A DNA stretch of 64,000 nt from JAEUOS01 sp965279115 (GCA_965279115.1 OZ257137.1:2542001-2606000); one strand, 5' to 3'; shown: positions 25,423 through 39,525, counted from the first letter of the stretch. A program made the numbers and translations. The notes: a model not told the origin generated them from the letters alone.

Positions 25423-27557
25423 TTCACGGACGCTCATATACAGGCTGGCGCTTGCTTGCCGCAGTCGGCCTGGCCTTCACCGCTCTGGTTGCCCATGCAC
25501 AAAATGCGATCGAGTCGCTGAATGTCTCGCAGCAGGGGGCATCGGTGGTTCTCAAGATCAACCTGAAGGATGCGCCGGCGAATCCACCAGCGGGATTCCT
25601 GGTGGCCAACCCGCCGCGGGTCGCCCTCGATTTCCCGAACACCGTCAATGCCCTGGGACGCAACAGCCAGGACATCGGGCAGGGAGAACTGCGCAGCATC
25701 AACGTGGTTCAGGTTGGCGATCGTTCACGCCTGGTGCTTAACCTCAAGAGCGCCGTAACCTACGACACCAAGGTCGATGGCAAGTCGGTTCTGGTGACGG
25801 TTTCCGCCGCCGCCGCTGCGAGCGGGCCCACGCCGTCCACCGCGGCGACCTTTGCGGAATCCAAGGTTTCGGACGGTCGTTCCGCACTGCGCGACATCGA
25901 TTTCCGCCGCGCACCGGACGGTTCGGGACGGGTCGTGGTCGAACTTGCGAACAGCAATACGGGCGTGGACATCCGGCAGCAGGGGCAGACCCTGGTGGTG
26001 GAATTCCAGAAAAGCCAGTTGCCCGACAACTTGCGCCGCCGCCTTGATGTGGGCGATTTCGCCACGCCGGTCCAGACCATCAACACTTTCGTTCAGGGCG
26101 ACAACGTCCGCATGGTGATCGAGCCCAAGGGCTTGTGGGAGCACAACGCGTATCAGTCAGACACCCAGTTCGTGGTCGAGGTCAAGCCCATCAAGGAAGA
26201 CCCGAACAAGCTCGTCCAGGGTTCGCGTGGCGGATACAACGGTGAAAAGCTCTCCCTTAACTTCCAGAACATTGAAGTGCGAGCGGTCTTGCAGGTGATT
26301 GCGGACTTCACGAACCTCAACATCATCACCAGCGACACCGTCGGCGGCAACCTCACCTTGCGCCTCAAGGACGTGCCGTGGGATCAGGCGCTCGACATCA
26401 TCCTCCAGACCCGCGGCCTCGACATGCGCAAGAACGGCAATGTCATCTGGATCGCGCCGCGTGACGAGCTCGCCACCAAGGAGAAGCTCGAACTTGAAGC
26501 CAAGGCGCAGATCAGCGATCTTGAACCCCTGCGGACGGAAAGCTTCCAGCTGAATTACGCAAAAGCCGACGCATTCTCCAAGATCCTGACCGACGACAAG
26601 CAGCGCATCCTGTCCAAGCGCGGCAGTGCGGTCTGGGATCCGCGTACCAACCAGCTATTCATTCAGGACGTCGCCAGCCGGCTTGACGAAGTCCGCAAGC
26701 TGGTTTCCAAGGTGGACATCCCGGTGCGGCAGGTCCTCATTGAAGCGCGGATTGTGGAAGCATCCGACACCTTCAGCAAGAACCTTGGCGCGCGTCTTGG
26801 TACCGCTGATTACGCTTTCTTGAATGGCAGTGCGCAGCGCCCAGGATCGCCGATCGGCGGTAACTCCGGTTTGCGCTTTGGCCTCTCCGGCAACTATCTG
26901 GGCGTGGGTGAGCAAGCCGGCCAGGCTGCGGTAACGGGTACCAGCTATATCCCGAACACGCAGAACGTCAGCATGCCGGCGCAGGGCATCAATGGTGTCA
27001 ATGCCGGTAGTCTGGCGGTCTCCTTGTTCACCAACAGCCTGTCGCGCTTCATCAACCTGGAGATATCCGCACTTGAAGCAGAAGGCAAGGGCAAGATCAT
27101 CTCGGCACCGCGGGTTTTGACGGCCGACCAGATCGAAGCGACGATTGAGCAGGGTACCGAGTTGCCTTACCAACAGGCCACCAGCAGCGGCGCCACTTCG
27201 GTGACGTTCCGCAAGGCCAACTTGAGTCTCAAGGTCAAGCCGCAGATCACCCCAGAGGGCAACATCATCATGGACGTTCAGGTCAACAAGGATTCGGTTG
27301 GCCAGATCACCACTGCGGGTTTCGCGATCGACACCAAGAACGTCAAGACACAGGTGCTGGTCGACAATGGCGGTACGGTGGTCATCGGCGGCATTTACAC
27401 GCAGAACGAGCGTGATTCGCTCACCAAGGTGCCGTTCTTCGGCGACTTGCCTGTGTTCGGCAACCTGTTCCGCAATACCCAGCGCCAGAATGACAAGACC
27501 GAATTGCTGGTCTTCATTACGCCGCGCGTGGTCAGCGACCGGCTTACCGTGCGCTAG
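25419..27557 (+). CDS. pilQ: Type IV pilus secretin PilQ
   Basis: This 712-residue protein has a signal peptide ending in VAHA. Two AMIN peptidoglycan-binding domains follow (about 25-125 and 145-250), then a STN/N0 domain, N1-type domains and a C-terminal secretin core with VPFFGDLPVFGNLFR and LLVFITPRVV. It forms the outer-membrane ring through which the pilus passes. The start overlaps pilP by four bases; a strong terminator follows the gene. Confidence 0.97.
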   Translation: MIHGRSYTGWRLLAAVGLAFTALVAHAQNAIESLNVSQQGASVVLKINLKDAPANPPAGFLVANPPRVALDFPNTVNALGRNSQDIGQGELRSINVVQVGDRSRLVLNLKSAVTYDTKVDGKSVLVTVSAAAAASGPTPSTAATFAESKVSDGRSALRDIDFRRAPDGSGRVVVELANSNTGVDIRQQGQTLVVEFQKSQLPDNLRRRLDVGDFATPVQTINTFVQGDNVRMVIEPKGLWEHNAYQSDTQFVVEVKPIKEDPNKLVQGSRGGYNGEKLSLNFQNIEVRAVLQVIADFTNLNIITSDTVGGNLTLRLKDVPWDQALDIILQTRGLDMRKNGNVIWIAPRDELATKEKLELEAKAQISDLEPLRTESFQLNYAKADAFSKILTDDKQRILSKRGSAVWDPRTNQLFIQDVASRLDEVRKLVSKVDIPVRQVLIEARIVEASDTFSKNLGARLGTADYAFLNGSAQRPGSPIGGNSGLRFGLSGNYLGVGEQAGQAAVTGTSYIPNTQNVSMPAQGINGVNAGSLAVSLFTNSLSRFINLEISALEAEGKGKIISAPRVLTADQIEATIEQGTELPYQQATSSGATSVTFRKANLSLKVKPQITPEGNIIMDVQVNKDSVGQITTAGFAIDTKNVKTQVLVDNGGTVVIGGIYTQNERDSLTKVPFFGDLPVFGNLFRNTQRQNDKTELLVFITPRVVSDRLTVR

Positions 27558-27572
27558 TCCGCAGCAACTTTG

Positions 27573-27604
27573 TGAAGCCGGGCGCGATGCCCGGCTTTTT
27601 TTTG
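27573..27604 (+). terminator. Intrinsic terminator of the pilMNOPQ operon
   Basis: AGCCGGGC (27576-27583) and GCCCGGCT (27589-27596) form a perfect 8-bp stem with a GCGAT loop, followed by seven T residues. It lies about 18 bases after pilQ. Confidence 0.9.
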
Positions 27605-27643
27605 CCCCGATGAGGCTAAACGGCCGCGCTACAATCCCTCGTT

Positions 27644-28180
27644 GTGGAATTTGAATCGCAAAATTTCTATCTGATCGGCCTGATGGGTGCCGGCAAGACG
27701 ACCATAGGGCGTCTGCTGGCCCGCCATTTCGCAAGGCCGTTTTTCGACTCCGATCATGAAATCGAGGCGCGTACCGGTGTCAAGGTGCCGGTGATTTTCG
27801 AAATCGAGGGCGAGGCCGGTTTTCGTCAACGCGAATCGCAGGTCATCGCTGAACTCACACAACGCCACGGAATAGTGCTCGCAACCGGTGGCGGTGCCGT
27901 GCTTGATCCGGCCAACCGGGACGCCCTTCGGTCCACCGGCTACGTTGTCTACCTGCGTGCCCAGCCTCCTGACCTGTGGCAACGTACGCAGCAGGACCGC
28001 AATCGCCCGCTGCTGCGCACCGCGGACCCCGAGGCCCGGCTGCGGCAGTTGCATGAGGATCGCGATCCGCTTTATCGTGAAACCGCGCACCTGATCATGG
28101 ACACCGGGCGCCAAAGCCCCCACCTTCTGGCTGGCAAGCTCGAGCAGCAGATTCGGAACACATGGATGAACTGCGCGTAG
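27644..28180 (+). CDS. aroK: Shikimate kinase
   Basis: This 178-residue kinase phosphorylates shikimate in the chorismate pathway. The P-loop GLMGAGKTT spans residues 12-20, then the substrate-binding FFDSDHEIE and the LATGGGAV loop. The start is GTG at 27644; no Shine-Dalgarno site precedes it, and TACAAT (27630-27635) lies nine bases upstream, so the mRNA may be leaderless. The end overlaps aroB by 19 bases. Confidence 0.96.
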   Translation: MEFESQNFYLIGLMGAGKTTIGRLLARHFARPFFDSDHEIEARTGVKVPVIFEIEGEAGFRQRESQVIAELTQRHGIVLATGGGAVLDPANRDALRSTGYVVYLRAQPPDLWQRTQQDRNRPLLRTADPEARLRQLHEDRDPLYRETAHLIMDTGRQSPHLLAGKLEQQIRNTWMNCA

Positions 28181-29241
28181 AACTCGCCGAGCGTGCCTAC
28201 CCGATCCTGATCGGTTCGGGGCTCATTGACGAAGCTTCCCATTTCGCCTCGCGCATCCCGCAACGGGCGGCGGTCGTCACCAGTGATCGCATAGCGCCTT
28301 ATTTTCTCGAACGCTTGCGCGCATCGCTTGCGCGGGCCCGGGTGCCGGCCATCGAAATCGTCCTGCCGGATGGCGAGGCTGCCAAGACCTGGGAAACGCT
28401 CAACCTGGTCTATAGCGAGCTTCTGGCGCAACGATGTGACCGCAAGACCACACTCATCGCCTTGGGCGGCGGTGTGGTCGGCGACATCACCGGCTTTGCG
28501 GCAGCGACGTACCAGCGAGGCGTGCCGTTCATCCAGGTGCCGACAACACTGCTGGCGCAAGTGGACTCTTCGGTGGGCGGCAAGACTGCAATCAACCATC
28601 CGCTCGGCAAGAACATGATCGGTGCCTTCTATCAGCCGATTCTGGTGCTGGCCGACACTGGCACGCTCGCGACACTGCCGGAGCGGGAATTCAGATCCGG
28701 GATAGCCGAGGTCATCAAGTACGGGTTCATCTACGATCTGGCGTTTCACGATTGGCTCGAGGGTAATCTGGATGCGCTCATGCGCCGCGATCCCGCTGCG
28801 CTTGCGCATGCGATTCGCCGGTCGTGCGAGATCAAGGCCGAGATCGTCGCGCAGGACGAGCGCGAGACCGGCATGCGTGCGTGGCTGAACCTGGGGCACA
28901 CGTTCGGGCATGCCATCGAGGCCGGCCTCGGCTACGGCCAGTGGCTGCACGGCGAAGCAGTGGCTGCGGGAATGGTCCTGGCCGCTGAACTCTCGGTGCG
29001 TCTGGGTTTTCTAGCTTCGGCGGACGCAAGACGGATTTGCGACCTGGTCGAGCGCGCCGGGCTGCCGTCAAAGGCTCCCGACCTGGGTTCAGCGCGCTAC
29101 CTCGAGCTCATGCGCGTGGACAAGAAGGCGCAAAGTGGCGCCATTCGCTACGTGTTGCTGAAACGCCTCGGTGAAGCGTGCGTCCAGCCGGTACCGGATG
29201 ACACGGTCAGGGGTTTGCTTGAACAGTTGACCCGGGCCTAG
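28162..29241 (+). CDS. aroB: 3-dehydroquinate synthase
   Basis: This 359-residue enzyme converts DAHP to 3-dehydroquinate using NAD and a divalent metal. The NAD loop reads LGGGVVGDITGFAA. Metal ligands lie in GIAEVIKYG, LGHTFGHAIE and LHGEAVAAGM. It overlaps aroK by 19 bases in another frame, the aroKB pairing widespread in proteobacteria. Confidence 0.97.
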   Translation: MDELRVELAERAYPILIGSGLIDEASHFASRIPQRAAVVTSDRIAPYFLERLRASLARARVPAIEIVLPDGEAAKTWETLNLVYSELLAQRCDRKTTLIALGGGVVGDITGFAAATYQRGVPFIQVPTTLLAQVDSSVGGKTAINHPLGKNMIGAFYQPILVLADTGTLATLPEREFRSGIAEVIKYGFIYDLAFHDWLEGNLDALMRRDPAALAHAIRRSCEIKAEIVAQDERETGMRAWLNLGHTFGHAIEAGLGYGQWLHGEAVAAGMVLAAELSVRLGFLASADARRICDLVERAGLPSKAPDLGSARYLELMRVDKKAQSGAIRYVLLKRLGEACVQPVPDDTVRGLLEQLTRA

Positions 29242-29248
29242 ATCGGCG

Positions 29249-30370
29249 ATGCGGCGCCTGGCCTCCTACGCCGCACAACCGGCCGCATCCGCGGGCCGCC
29301 GTCATGTCGAGCCGCCGGCTGTCGGTCGATCGGAATACCAGCGCGATCGTGACCGGGTGATTCACTCCAACGCCTTCCGCCGGCTCGAATACAAGACCCA
29401 GGTATTCGTCAATCATGAAGGCGACCTGTTCCGGACACGACTCACCCATTCAATCGAGGTCGCCCAACTGACGCGCTCGATCGCCCGGCGGCTCGACCTG
29501 GATGAGGATCTGGCTGAAGCGATCGCGCTGGCGCACGACCTCGGACACACCCCATTTGGTCACGCCGGCCAGGACGCACTCAATGAGTGCATGCGCAGCT
29601 ACGGCGGATTCGAACACAACCTGCAAAGCCTGAGGGTAGTTGATGCTCTTGAAGAGCGTTATGGGGCATTCGATGGACTCAACCTCACCTTTGAAACGCG
29701 GGAGGGCATCCTCAAGCATTGCCAGCCGGACATCGCCGCCACCCTGGGTGATGTCGGGCGGAGGTTTGTCGAAGGAATGCAACCCTCGCTGGAGGCGCAG
29801 ATCACCAACCTGGCCGACGAGATAGCCTACAACAACCACGACATCGACGACGGCCTGCGTTCAGGCCTGATCTCCGTCGAGCAACTCGTCGCCGTGCCGT
29901 TGTTCAAGCGCCACTTTGACGAAGCCTGCGCGATCTATCCGGCCATAGGTGAGCGGCGACGCATCAACGAGACCATCCGGCGCATGATCAATACTTTGGT
30001 CGGCGATCTGGTTCAGACCACTGAAACCGCCTTGGCGCAGGTACGGCCAAAAGACATAAGCGAAGTCCGCAAGAGTCCGCCGATTGTCGGGCACAGCGAA
30101 CCCGTGAGCCAGGAATCGCTCGTGCTAAAGCGTTTCCTGCGCGACAACCTGTACCAGCACTACAAGGTTCAGCGCATGAGCACCAAAGGTCGGCGAGTGG
30201 TCGCTGACCTGTTTGCCGCATTCATGGGTGACCCGCGCCTGCTGCCGCCCCAATATCAGGCAAAAGCCGACGTTGATCGTGCACGCGCGGTCGCTGACTA
30301 CATCTCCGGCATGACGGACCGCTACGCCATGCGTGAGCATCGCCGCCTGTTCGCTATCGAAGAAATCTGA
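29249..30370 (+). CDS. dgt: Deoxyguanosinetriphosphate triphosphohydrolase-like protein
   Basis: This 373-residue HD-domain enzyme is of the short Dgt-like class. The metal site includes His67 in RLTHSIEVAQ and the HD pair His96-Asp97 in LAHDLGHTPFGH. Family members hydrolyse dNTPs to nucleoside and triphosphate. It follows aroB after seven bases, a common aroKB-dgt order. Its stop codon abuts the left end of the transposase element. Confidence 0.93.
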   Translation: MRRLASYAAQPAASAGRRHVEPPAVGRSEYQRDRDRVIHSNAFRRLEYKTQVFVNHEGDLFRTRLTHSIEVAQLTRSIARRLDLDEDLAEAIALAHDLGHTPFGHAGQDALNECMRSYGGFEHNLQSLRVVDALEERYGAFDGLNLTFETREGILKHCQPDIAATLGDVGRRFVEGMQPSLEAQITNLADEIAYNNHDIDDGLRSGLISVEQLVAVPLFKRHFDEACAIYPAIGERRRINETIRRMINTLVGDLVQTTETALAQVRPKDISEVRKSPPIVGHSEPVSQESLVLKRFLRDNLYQHYKVQRMSTKGRRVVADLFAAFMGDPRLLPPQYQAKADVDRARAVADYISGMTDRYAMREHRRLFAIEEI

Positions 30371-30375
30371 TTAAA

Positions 30376-30390
30376 TGGGGTCAGACCCCA
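30376..30390. repeat. Left REP-like palindrome of the RAYT element
   Basis: TGGGGTCAGACCCCA is a perfect 7-bp inverted repeat around one A. It is repeated in inverted orientation at the right end of the element. Confidence 0.8.
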
Positions 30391-30412
30391 TTTTCAGAGT
30401 CTGGAGTGCGAC

Positions 30413-31096
30413 GTGGCAAGACTCCCTCGGCTGGCGGTTGCCGGCCAGCCTCATCACCTGATTCAACGCGGAACGAATCGCCAGCCGATATTCCGGGACG
30501 CGGCGGATTTCACGCGCATGTTGCAATTGCTTTCGGATCACTCGCGTTCGAACCAGGTGGCGATCCACGCCTATGTGCTGATGGGCAATCATTTTCACTT
30601 GCTGGTTACGCCCGGCCAAGCGAAGGGTCTCTCTACCATGATGCAAGGCGTTGGGCGCGCCTACGTCCGGTACTTCAACGATCGCTATCATCGTACCGGG
30701 ACTTTGTGGGAAGGGCGGTTCAAGGGGACAGTGATTGATAGTGAGCACTACCTCTTCATATGCATGGCATATATTGAGCTCAATCCCGTCAGAGCGGGAA
30801 TTGTTGCATCGCCAGGCGAGTATGCTTGGTCAAGCTACAGCCACAATACCGGTCAGCGTAAGGACCCTCTAATACGTGAGCACCCACTATTTTGGGCGCT
30901 TGGCAATACCCCATTCGCGCGTGAGGCCGCCTATCGCGACATTGTGGAAGCGGGCGTTTCGGCCAACAAACAAGCCGAAGTAACCGATGCCACGTTGCGC
31001 GGTTGGGCTCTGGGGGGACTCAACGGGAGTCTTTCGAAGCAGGATCTGCCGCGCAGGGCGGTTCCCCTGGCAAAGGGAAGGCCAAAGCGAGTTTAA
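30413..31096 (+). CDS. REP-associated tyrosine transposase
   Basis: This 227-residue protein belongs to the Y1/HUH transposase superfamily (TnpA_REP, IS200/IS605-like). The metal-binding HUH pair is His60-Phe-His62 in MGNHFHLLVTP. The likely nucleophilic tyrosine lies in the YVRYFNDRY helix (84-92), and IELNPVRAGIV is a RAYT hallmark. Such proteins cut single-stranded DNA at REP hairpins. The frame is intact, so the element may be active or only recently fixed. Confidence 0.9.
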   Translation: MARLPRLAVAGQPHHLIQRGTNRQPIFRDAADFTRMLQLLSDHSRSNQVAIHAYVLMGNHFHLLVTPGQAKGLSTMMQGVGRAYVRYFNDRYHRTGTLWEGRFKGTVIDSEHYLFICMAYIELNPVRAGIVASPGEYAWSSYSHNTGQRKDPLIREHPLFWALGNTPFAREAAYRDIVEAGVSANKQAEVTDATLRGWALGGLNGSLSKQDLPRRAVPLAKGRPKRV

Positions 31097-31138
31097 TCTG
31101 TCCCTTATAAATTCGGCTCAGCACTGCAGTCCTGATAA

Positions 31139-31154
31139 AAGGGGTCTGACCCCA
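31139..31154. repeat. Right REP-like palindrome of the RAYT element
   Basis: GGGGTCTGACCCC (31141-31153) is the inverted copy of the left palindrome with A/T flanks. TTTAATCTG just after it also occurs at the transposase stop codon (31093-31101). Confidence 0.75.
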
Positions 31155-31164
31155 TTTAATCTGC

Positions 31165-31193
31165 TTGAATGCGCGAATTGCTGCGCGTATGAT
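31165..31193 (+). promoter_or_regulatory. Probable sigma-70 promoter of gltBD
   Basis: TTGAAT (31165-31170) and TATGAT (31188-31193) are separated by exactly 17 bases. The site begins four bases after the transposase element and gives a leader of about 50 bases to the gltB ATG. Confidence 0.65.
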
Positions 31194-31249
31194 CGATGGT
31201 CCAATGTTTTTGTGCGCTGCGCAATACGCGCTGCTGCAAGAGGAATGCC

Positions 31250-35956
<4,707 letters not shown>

Positions 35957-36013
35957 GGCCGGATGGGCGGCCATTCCGCCGTTGAAACGACAAACATTGC
36001 AGTGAGGTAGCAG

Positions 36014-37480
36014 ATGGGAAAAGTCACCGGATTCCTCGAACTTGAACGCGAGGAAGAGCAGTACGAAGAGCCGCAGACGCGCAAGAAGCACTACCGCGAA
36101 TTCGTCATGCGACTGGCCGACGAGGCCGCGAAGAAGCAGGGCGCGCGCTGCATGGATTGCGGCATCCCGTTCTGCAACAACGGCTGCCCGGTCAACAACA
36201 TCATTCCCGACTGGAACGACCTGGTCTATCGCGGCAACTATCGCGAGGCGCTCGACATCCTGCATTCGACCAACAACTTCCCCGAGTTCACCGGTCGTAT
36301 TTGTCCGGCGCCGTGTGAAGCCGCCTGCACGCTCAACATCAACGACGACGCGGTGGGCATCAAGTCGATCGAGCATTTCATCATCGATACCGGCTGGGAA
36401 AAGGGCTGGGTTGTGCCGCAGCCGCCCGCGGCCAAGACCGGCAAGAAAGTCGCGGTTGTCGGCTCCGGCCCGGCCGGCATGGCCGCCGCGCAACAGCTGG
36501 CACGCGTCGGACACGACGTCACCCTGTTCGAAAAAAACGATCGTATCGGCGGCCTGTTGCGCTACGGCATTCCCGACTTCAAGATGGAAAAGCACCTGAT
36601 CGACCGCCGCGTCGAGCAGATGAAGGCAGAAGGCGTGACCTTCCGCACCGGTGTGTTTGTCGGTGAAAAACCCATCGATCCGCGCATCACCAACCTGGCC
36701 AGGGAGGCCATCGCGCCCAGGCAGCTGCTGGCCGATTTCGACGCGGTGGTGATTTCCGGCGGCGCCGAGCAGCCGCGCGACCTGCCGGTACCCGGCCGCG
36801 ACCTGACCGGTGTTCACTTCGCCATGGAATTCCTGCCGCAACAGAATCGCGTCAATGCCGGCGACAAGCTCCAAGACCAGTTGAAGGCCACCGGCAAGCA
36901 CGTCGTTGTCATCGGTGGCGGCGATACCGGTTCCGATTGCGTAGGCACTTCCAATCGTCATGGTGCGGCCTCGGTCGCGCAATTCGAGTTGCTGCCGCAG
37001 CCACCTGAAGTCGAAAACAAGCCCCTGGTATGGCCCTATTGGCCCACCAAGCTGCGCACCTCGTCGAGCCATGACGAAGGTTGCGAACGCGACTGGAGCG
37101 TGGCCACCAAGCGCTTCGAAGGCAAGGACGGCAAGGTCGAGAAACTGATCGCCTGCCGCCTGGAGTGGAAGGACGGCAAGATGACCGAAGTGCCAGGCTC
37201 CGAATTCGAGATGAAGGCCGACCTGGTGCTTCTGGCCATGGGATTCGTCTCACCGACCCAGAACGTGGTCGACGCGTTCGGAGTGGAAAAGGACGCGCGC
37301 AGCAATGCCCGCGCCGCCACAGAGGGCGACAACGCATACAAGACCAACGTCGCCAAGGTGTTCGCCGCTGGCGACATGCGGCGCGGCCAGTCGCTGGTGG
37401 TCTGGGCGATTCGCGAAGGGCGCCAGTGCGCCCGTGCGGTCGACGAGTTCCTGATGGGGGCGTCGGTACTGCCCCGGTAG
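36014..37480 (+). CDS. gltD: Glutamate synthase (NADPH) small subunit
   Basis: This 488-residue flavoprotein takes electrons from NADPH to GltB. The N-terminal 4Fe-4S cysteines are C46, C49, C54 and C58 (CMDCGIPFCNNGC), with a second set in ICPAPCEAAC. An FAD site (VAVVGSGPAGMAAAQQL) and an NADPH site (HVVVIGGGDTGSDCVG) follow. It lies 57 bases after gltB in the same operon. Confidence 0.97.
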   Translation: MGKVTGFLELEREEEQYEEPQTRKKHYREFVMRLADEAAKKQGARCMDCGIPFCNNGCPVNNIIPDWNDLVYRGNYREALDILHSTNNFPEFTGRICPAPCEAACTLNINDDAVGIKSIEHFIIDTGWEKGWVVPQPPAAKTGKKVAVVGSGPAGMAAAQQLARVGHDVTLFEKNDRIGGLLRYGIPDFKMEKHLIDRRVEQMKAEGVTFRTGVFVGEKPIDPRITNLAREAIAPRQLLADFDAVVISGGAEQPRDLPVPGRDLTGVHFAMEFLPQQNRVNAGDKLQDQLKATGKHVVVIGGGDTGSDCVGTSNRHGAASVAQFELLPQPPEVENKPLVWPYWPTKLRTSSSHDEGCERDWSVATKRFEGKDGKVEKLIACRLEWKDGKMTEVPGSEFEMKADLVLLAMGFVSPTQNVVDAFGVEKDARSNARAATEGDNAYKTNVAKVFAAGDMRRGQSLVVWAIREGRQCARAVDEFLMGASVLPR

Positions 37481-37486
37481 CCGACC

Positions 37487-38038
37487 GTGTCCGACAACGT
37501 GCCGCTCTCGGATTACATCCGCAACCGCATCCGCACGGTGCCGGACTGGCCGCAGGCGGGGGTGATGTTCCGTGACATCACGCCGCTCCTGGCCGACCCC
37601 AAGACCTTCCGCATCCTCATTGACATCTTCGTCCACCGGTTCATGGACGAGCGCATCGATGTGGTGGCGGGGATCGACGCGCGCGGGTTCATCCTCGGTT
37701 CGGTGATCGCCTACGAACTCAACCGCGGTTTCATCCCGATCCGCAAGAAGGGCAAGCTGCCCTTCGATACCCTCACCGAGGAGTATGAGCTTGAGTACGG
37801 CAGCGCCGCCGTCCAGGTGCACAGTGATGCGCTTGACCCGGGTAGCCGCGTGCTGCTGATCGATGACCTCATCGCCACTGGCGGCACCATGCAGGCGGCC
37901 GTCAAGCTGCTGGCCCGCCTCGGCGCCGACGAGATATTGCCGGCGGTGATCATCGACCTGCCCGACCTGGGGGGCTCCCGTGCCTTGGCCGCGGCGGGGG
38001 CCGAACCCTTTGTCATCTGCGCCTTCGCAGGCCACTGA
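37487..38038 (+). CDS. apt: Adenine phosphoribosyltransferase
   Basis: This 183-residue enzyme salvages adenine to AMP using PRPP. The PRPP motif VLLIDDLIATGGTMQAA and the upstream GIDARGFILGSVIA are clear. The start is GTG at 37487, six bases after the gltD stop, so it is probably carried on the gltBD transcript. The neighbouring deaminase also acts on purines by homology. Confidence 0.96.
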   Translation: MSDNVPLSDYIRNRIRTVPDWPQAGVMFRDITPLLADPKTFRILIDIFVHRFMDERIDVVAGIDARGFILGSVIAYELNRGFIPIRKKGKLPFDTLTEEYELEYGSAAVQVHSDALDPGSRVLLIDDLIATGGTMQAAVKLLARLGADEILPAVIIDLPDLGGSRALAAAGAEPFVICAFAGH

Positions 38039-38049
38039 AACTGAACCCC

Positions 38050-39468
38050 ATGGACCAATCCAGGCTCCTGATCGAGCACGCCGAGGTAATGGTCACCATG
38101 GATGAGGCGCGTCGCGAAATCCGCGATGGCGCTCTCGTCGTGCAGGGTAACGTCATTGAAAAGGCCGGCAGCAGCGCCGAGGTTCGTGCCTGGCTGGCGG
38201 CGGATCCGTCACGGGCGCCGGCGCGCACCATCGACGCCACCGGCTGCGTGGTCATGCCCGGCCTGGTGAATTGCCACCATCACATGTACCAGACCTTGAC
38301 CCGCGCCATCGGCACCGGGGCCGGCATGGTGCTGTTCGACTGGCTCAAGGCGCTGTATCCGGTGTGGGCCGAACTCGACCCCGAGGCCATTCACGTGAGC
38401 ACGCAGATCGCACTGGCCGAGCTGATGCTCTCCGGCGCGACCACCGTTGCGGACCATCTCTACCTGTTTCCCAATGGTGCCCGGCTGGACGACAGCATCG
38501 ACGCCGCGCGCGATATCGGGGTGCGGTTCCACGCCACGCGCGGCAGCATGAGCGTGGGTGAATCGCAGGGCGGCCTGCCGCCGGACCGGGTGTGCGAAAG
38601 CGAGGCCTCCATCCTCGCCGACAGCCAGCGGCTGATCGAAACCCATCACGACGCCGCGCGCCTGGCCATGACCCGCATCGCGCTGGCACCCTGTTCGCCG
38701 TTTTCGGTCAGTGCCGACCTGATGCGCCAGTCGGCGGCACTTGCGCGCAGCCATGCCGGTGTGCACCTGCACACCCATCTGGCCGAAACCCTCGATGAGG
38801 AGCGTTACTGCGTGGAGCGATTCGGCATGCGCCCGGTCGCCTATGCGCAAAGCCTGGGCTGGCTCGGGCCGGATGTCTGGTTCGCGCACATGGTGCACCC
38901 CCATCCGGAAGAAATCGCCTTGCTCGGCGCGACCCGCAGCGGCGTTTGCCACTGCCCCAACAGCAACATGATCCTGGCCTCAGGCATCGCGCCGGTGCCA
39001 CAGATGCAGGCCGCCGGGGTGCGTGTCGGGGTCGGCGTCGATGGATCCGCCAGCGGGGATGGCAACCACCTGCTGGGCGAGGCACGCCAGGCCATGCTGT
39101 TGCAGCGGGTCGGCTGGCCCGGTTTCGAGTCGCGCGCCGACCGCTTTTCGGCGCGCGCCGCGCTCGAACTCGCCACACTCGGCGGCGCGGCGGTGCTCGG
39201 CCGCGACGACATCGGCAGGCTGGCCCCGGGCATGGCGGCCGATGTCGTCGGTTTCCGTGTGGACGACCTCGCCCATGCCGGCGCCCGCGGCGACGCCGTG
39301 GCCGCACTGCTCACCTGCGCCCCGCAGAACGCATGGTTTTCCCTGATCAACGGGCAGGTTCGCGTCGAGGCAGGTACACTCGCGACAGGGATCGATCTCC
39401 CTGCCCTGGTTGAACGCCATAACCGCATCAGCGCCGGCATGCTGGCACGCGCCGGCTGGGGGCGTTGA
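38050..39468 (+). CDS. Amidohydrolase, probable 8-oxoguanine deaminase
   Basis: This 472-residue protein is an amidohydrolase of the ATZ/TRZ subgroup. The first metal pair is His76 and His78 in LVNCHHHMYQTLTR. HLHTHLAETLDEE and GVDGSASGDGNHLLGEARQA follow. The overall pattern resembles the 8-oxoguanine deaminases characterised in Pseudomonas, which turn oxidised guanine into urate. It lies 11 bases after apt, supporting a purine role. Substrate is inferred from similarity only; a related aryl-triazine or cytosine deaminase is possible. Confidence 0.8.
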   Translation: MDQSRLLIEHAEVMVTMDEARREIRDGALVVQGNVIEKAGSSAEVRAWLAADPSRAPARTIDATGCVVMPGLVNCHHHMYQTLTRAIGTGAGMVLFDWLKALYPVWAELDPEAIHVSTQIALAELMLSGATTVADHLYLFPNGARLDDSIDAARDIGVRFHATRGSMSVGESQGGLPPDRVCESEASILADSQRLIETHHDAARLAMTRIALAPCSPFSVSADLMRQSAALARSHAGVHLHTHLAETLDEERYCVERFGMRPVAYAQSLGWLGPDVWFAHMVHPHPEEIALLGATRSGVCHCPNSNMILASGIAPVPQMQAAGVRVGVGVDGSASGDGNHLLGEARQAMLLQRVGWPGFESRADRFSARAALELATLGGAAVLGRDDIGRLAPGMAADVVGFRVDDLAHAGARGDAVAALLTCAPQNAWFSLINGQVRVEAGTLATGIDLPALVERHNRISAGMLARAGWGR

Positions 39469-39525
39469 GCCGCGGGCTGATCGAAACACACGCAGTCATT
39501 GAACCCCAAGCATCTGGAGAACAAC

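Larger units (their letters stand above)
30369..31161 (+). mobile_element. REP-associated transposase (RAYT) element with inverted palindromic ends
   Basis: The left end (30369-30394) reads GATTAAATGGGGTCAGACCC, then CCATTTT. The right end (31137-31161) is its reverse complement except for one missing A. Each end is itself a palindrome, TGGGGTC-A-GACCCCA. A single Y1-type transposase gene lies between. The element sits exactly between the dgt stop codon and the gltB promoter. No target-site duplication is evident. Confidence 0.75.
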
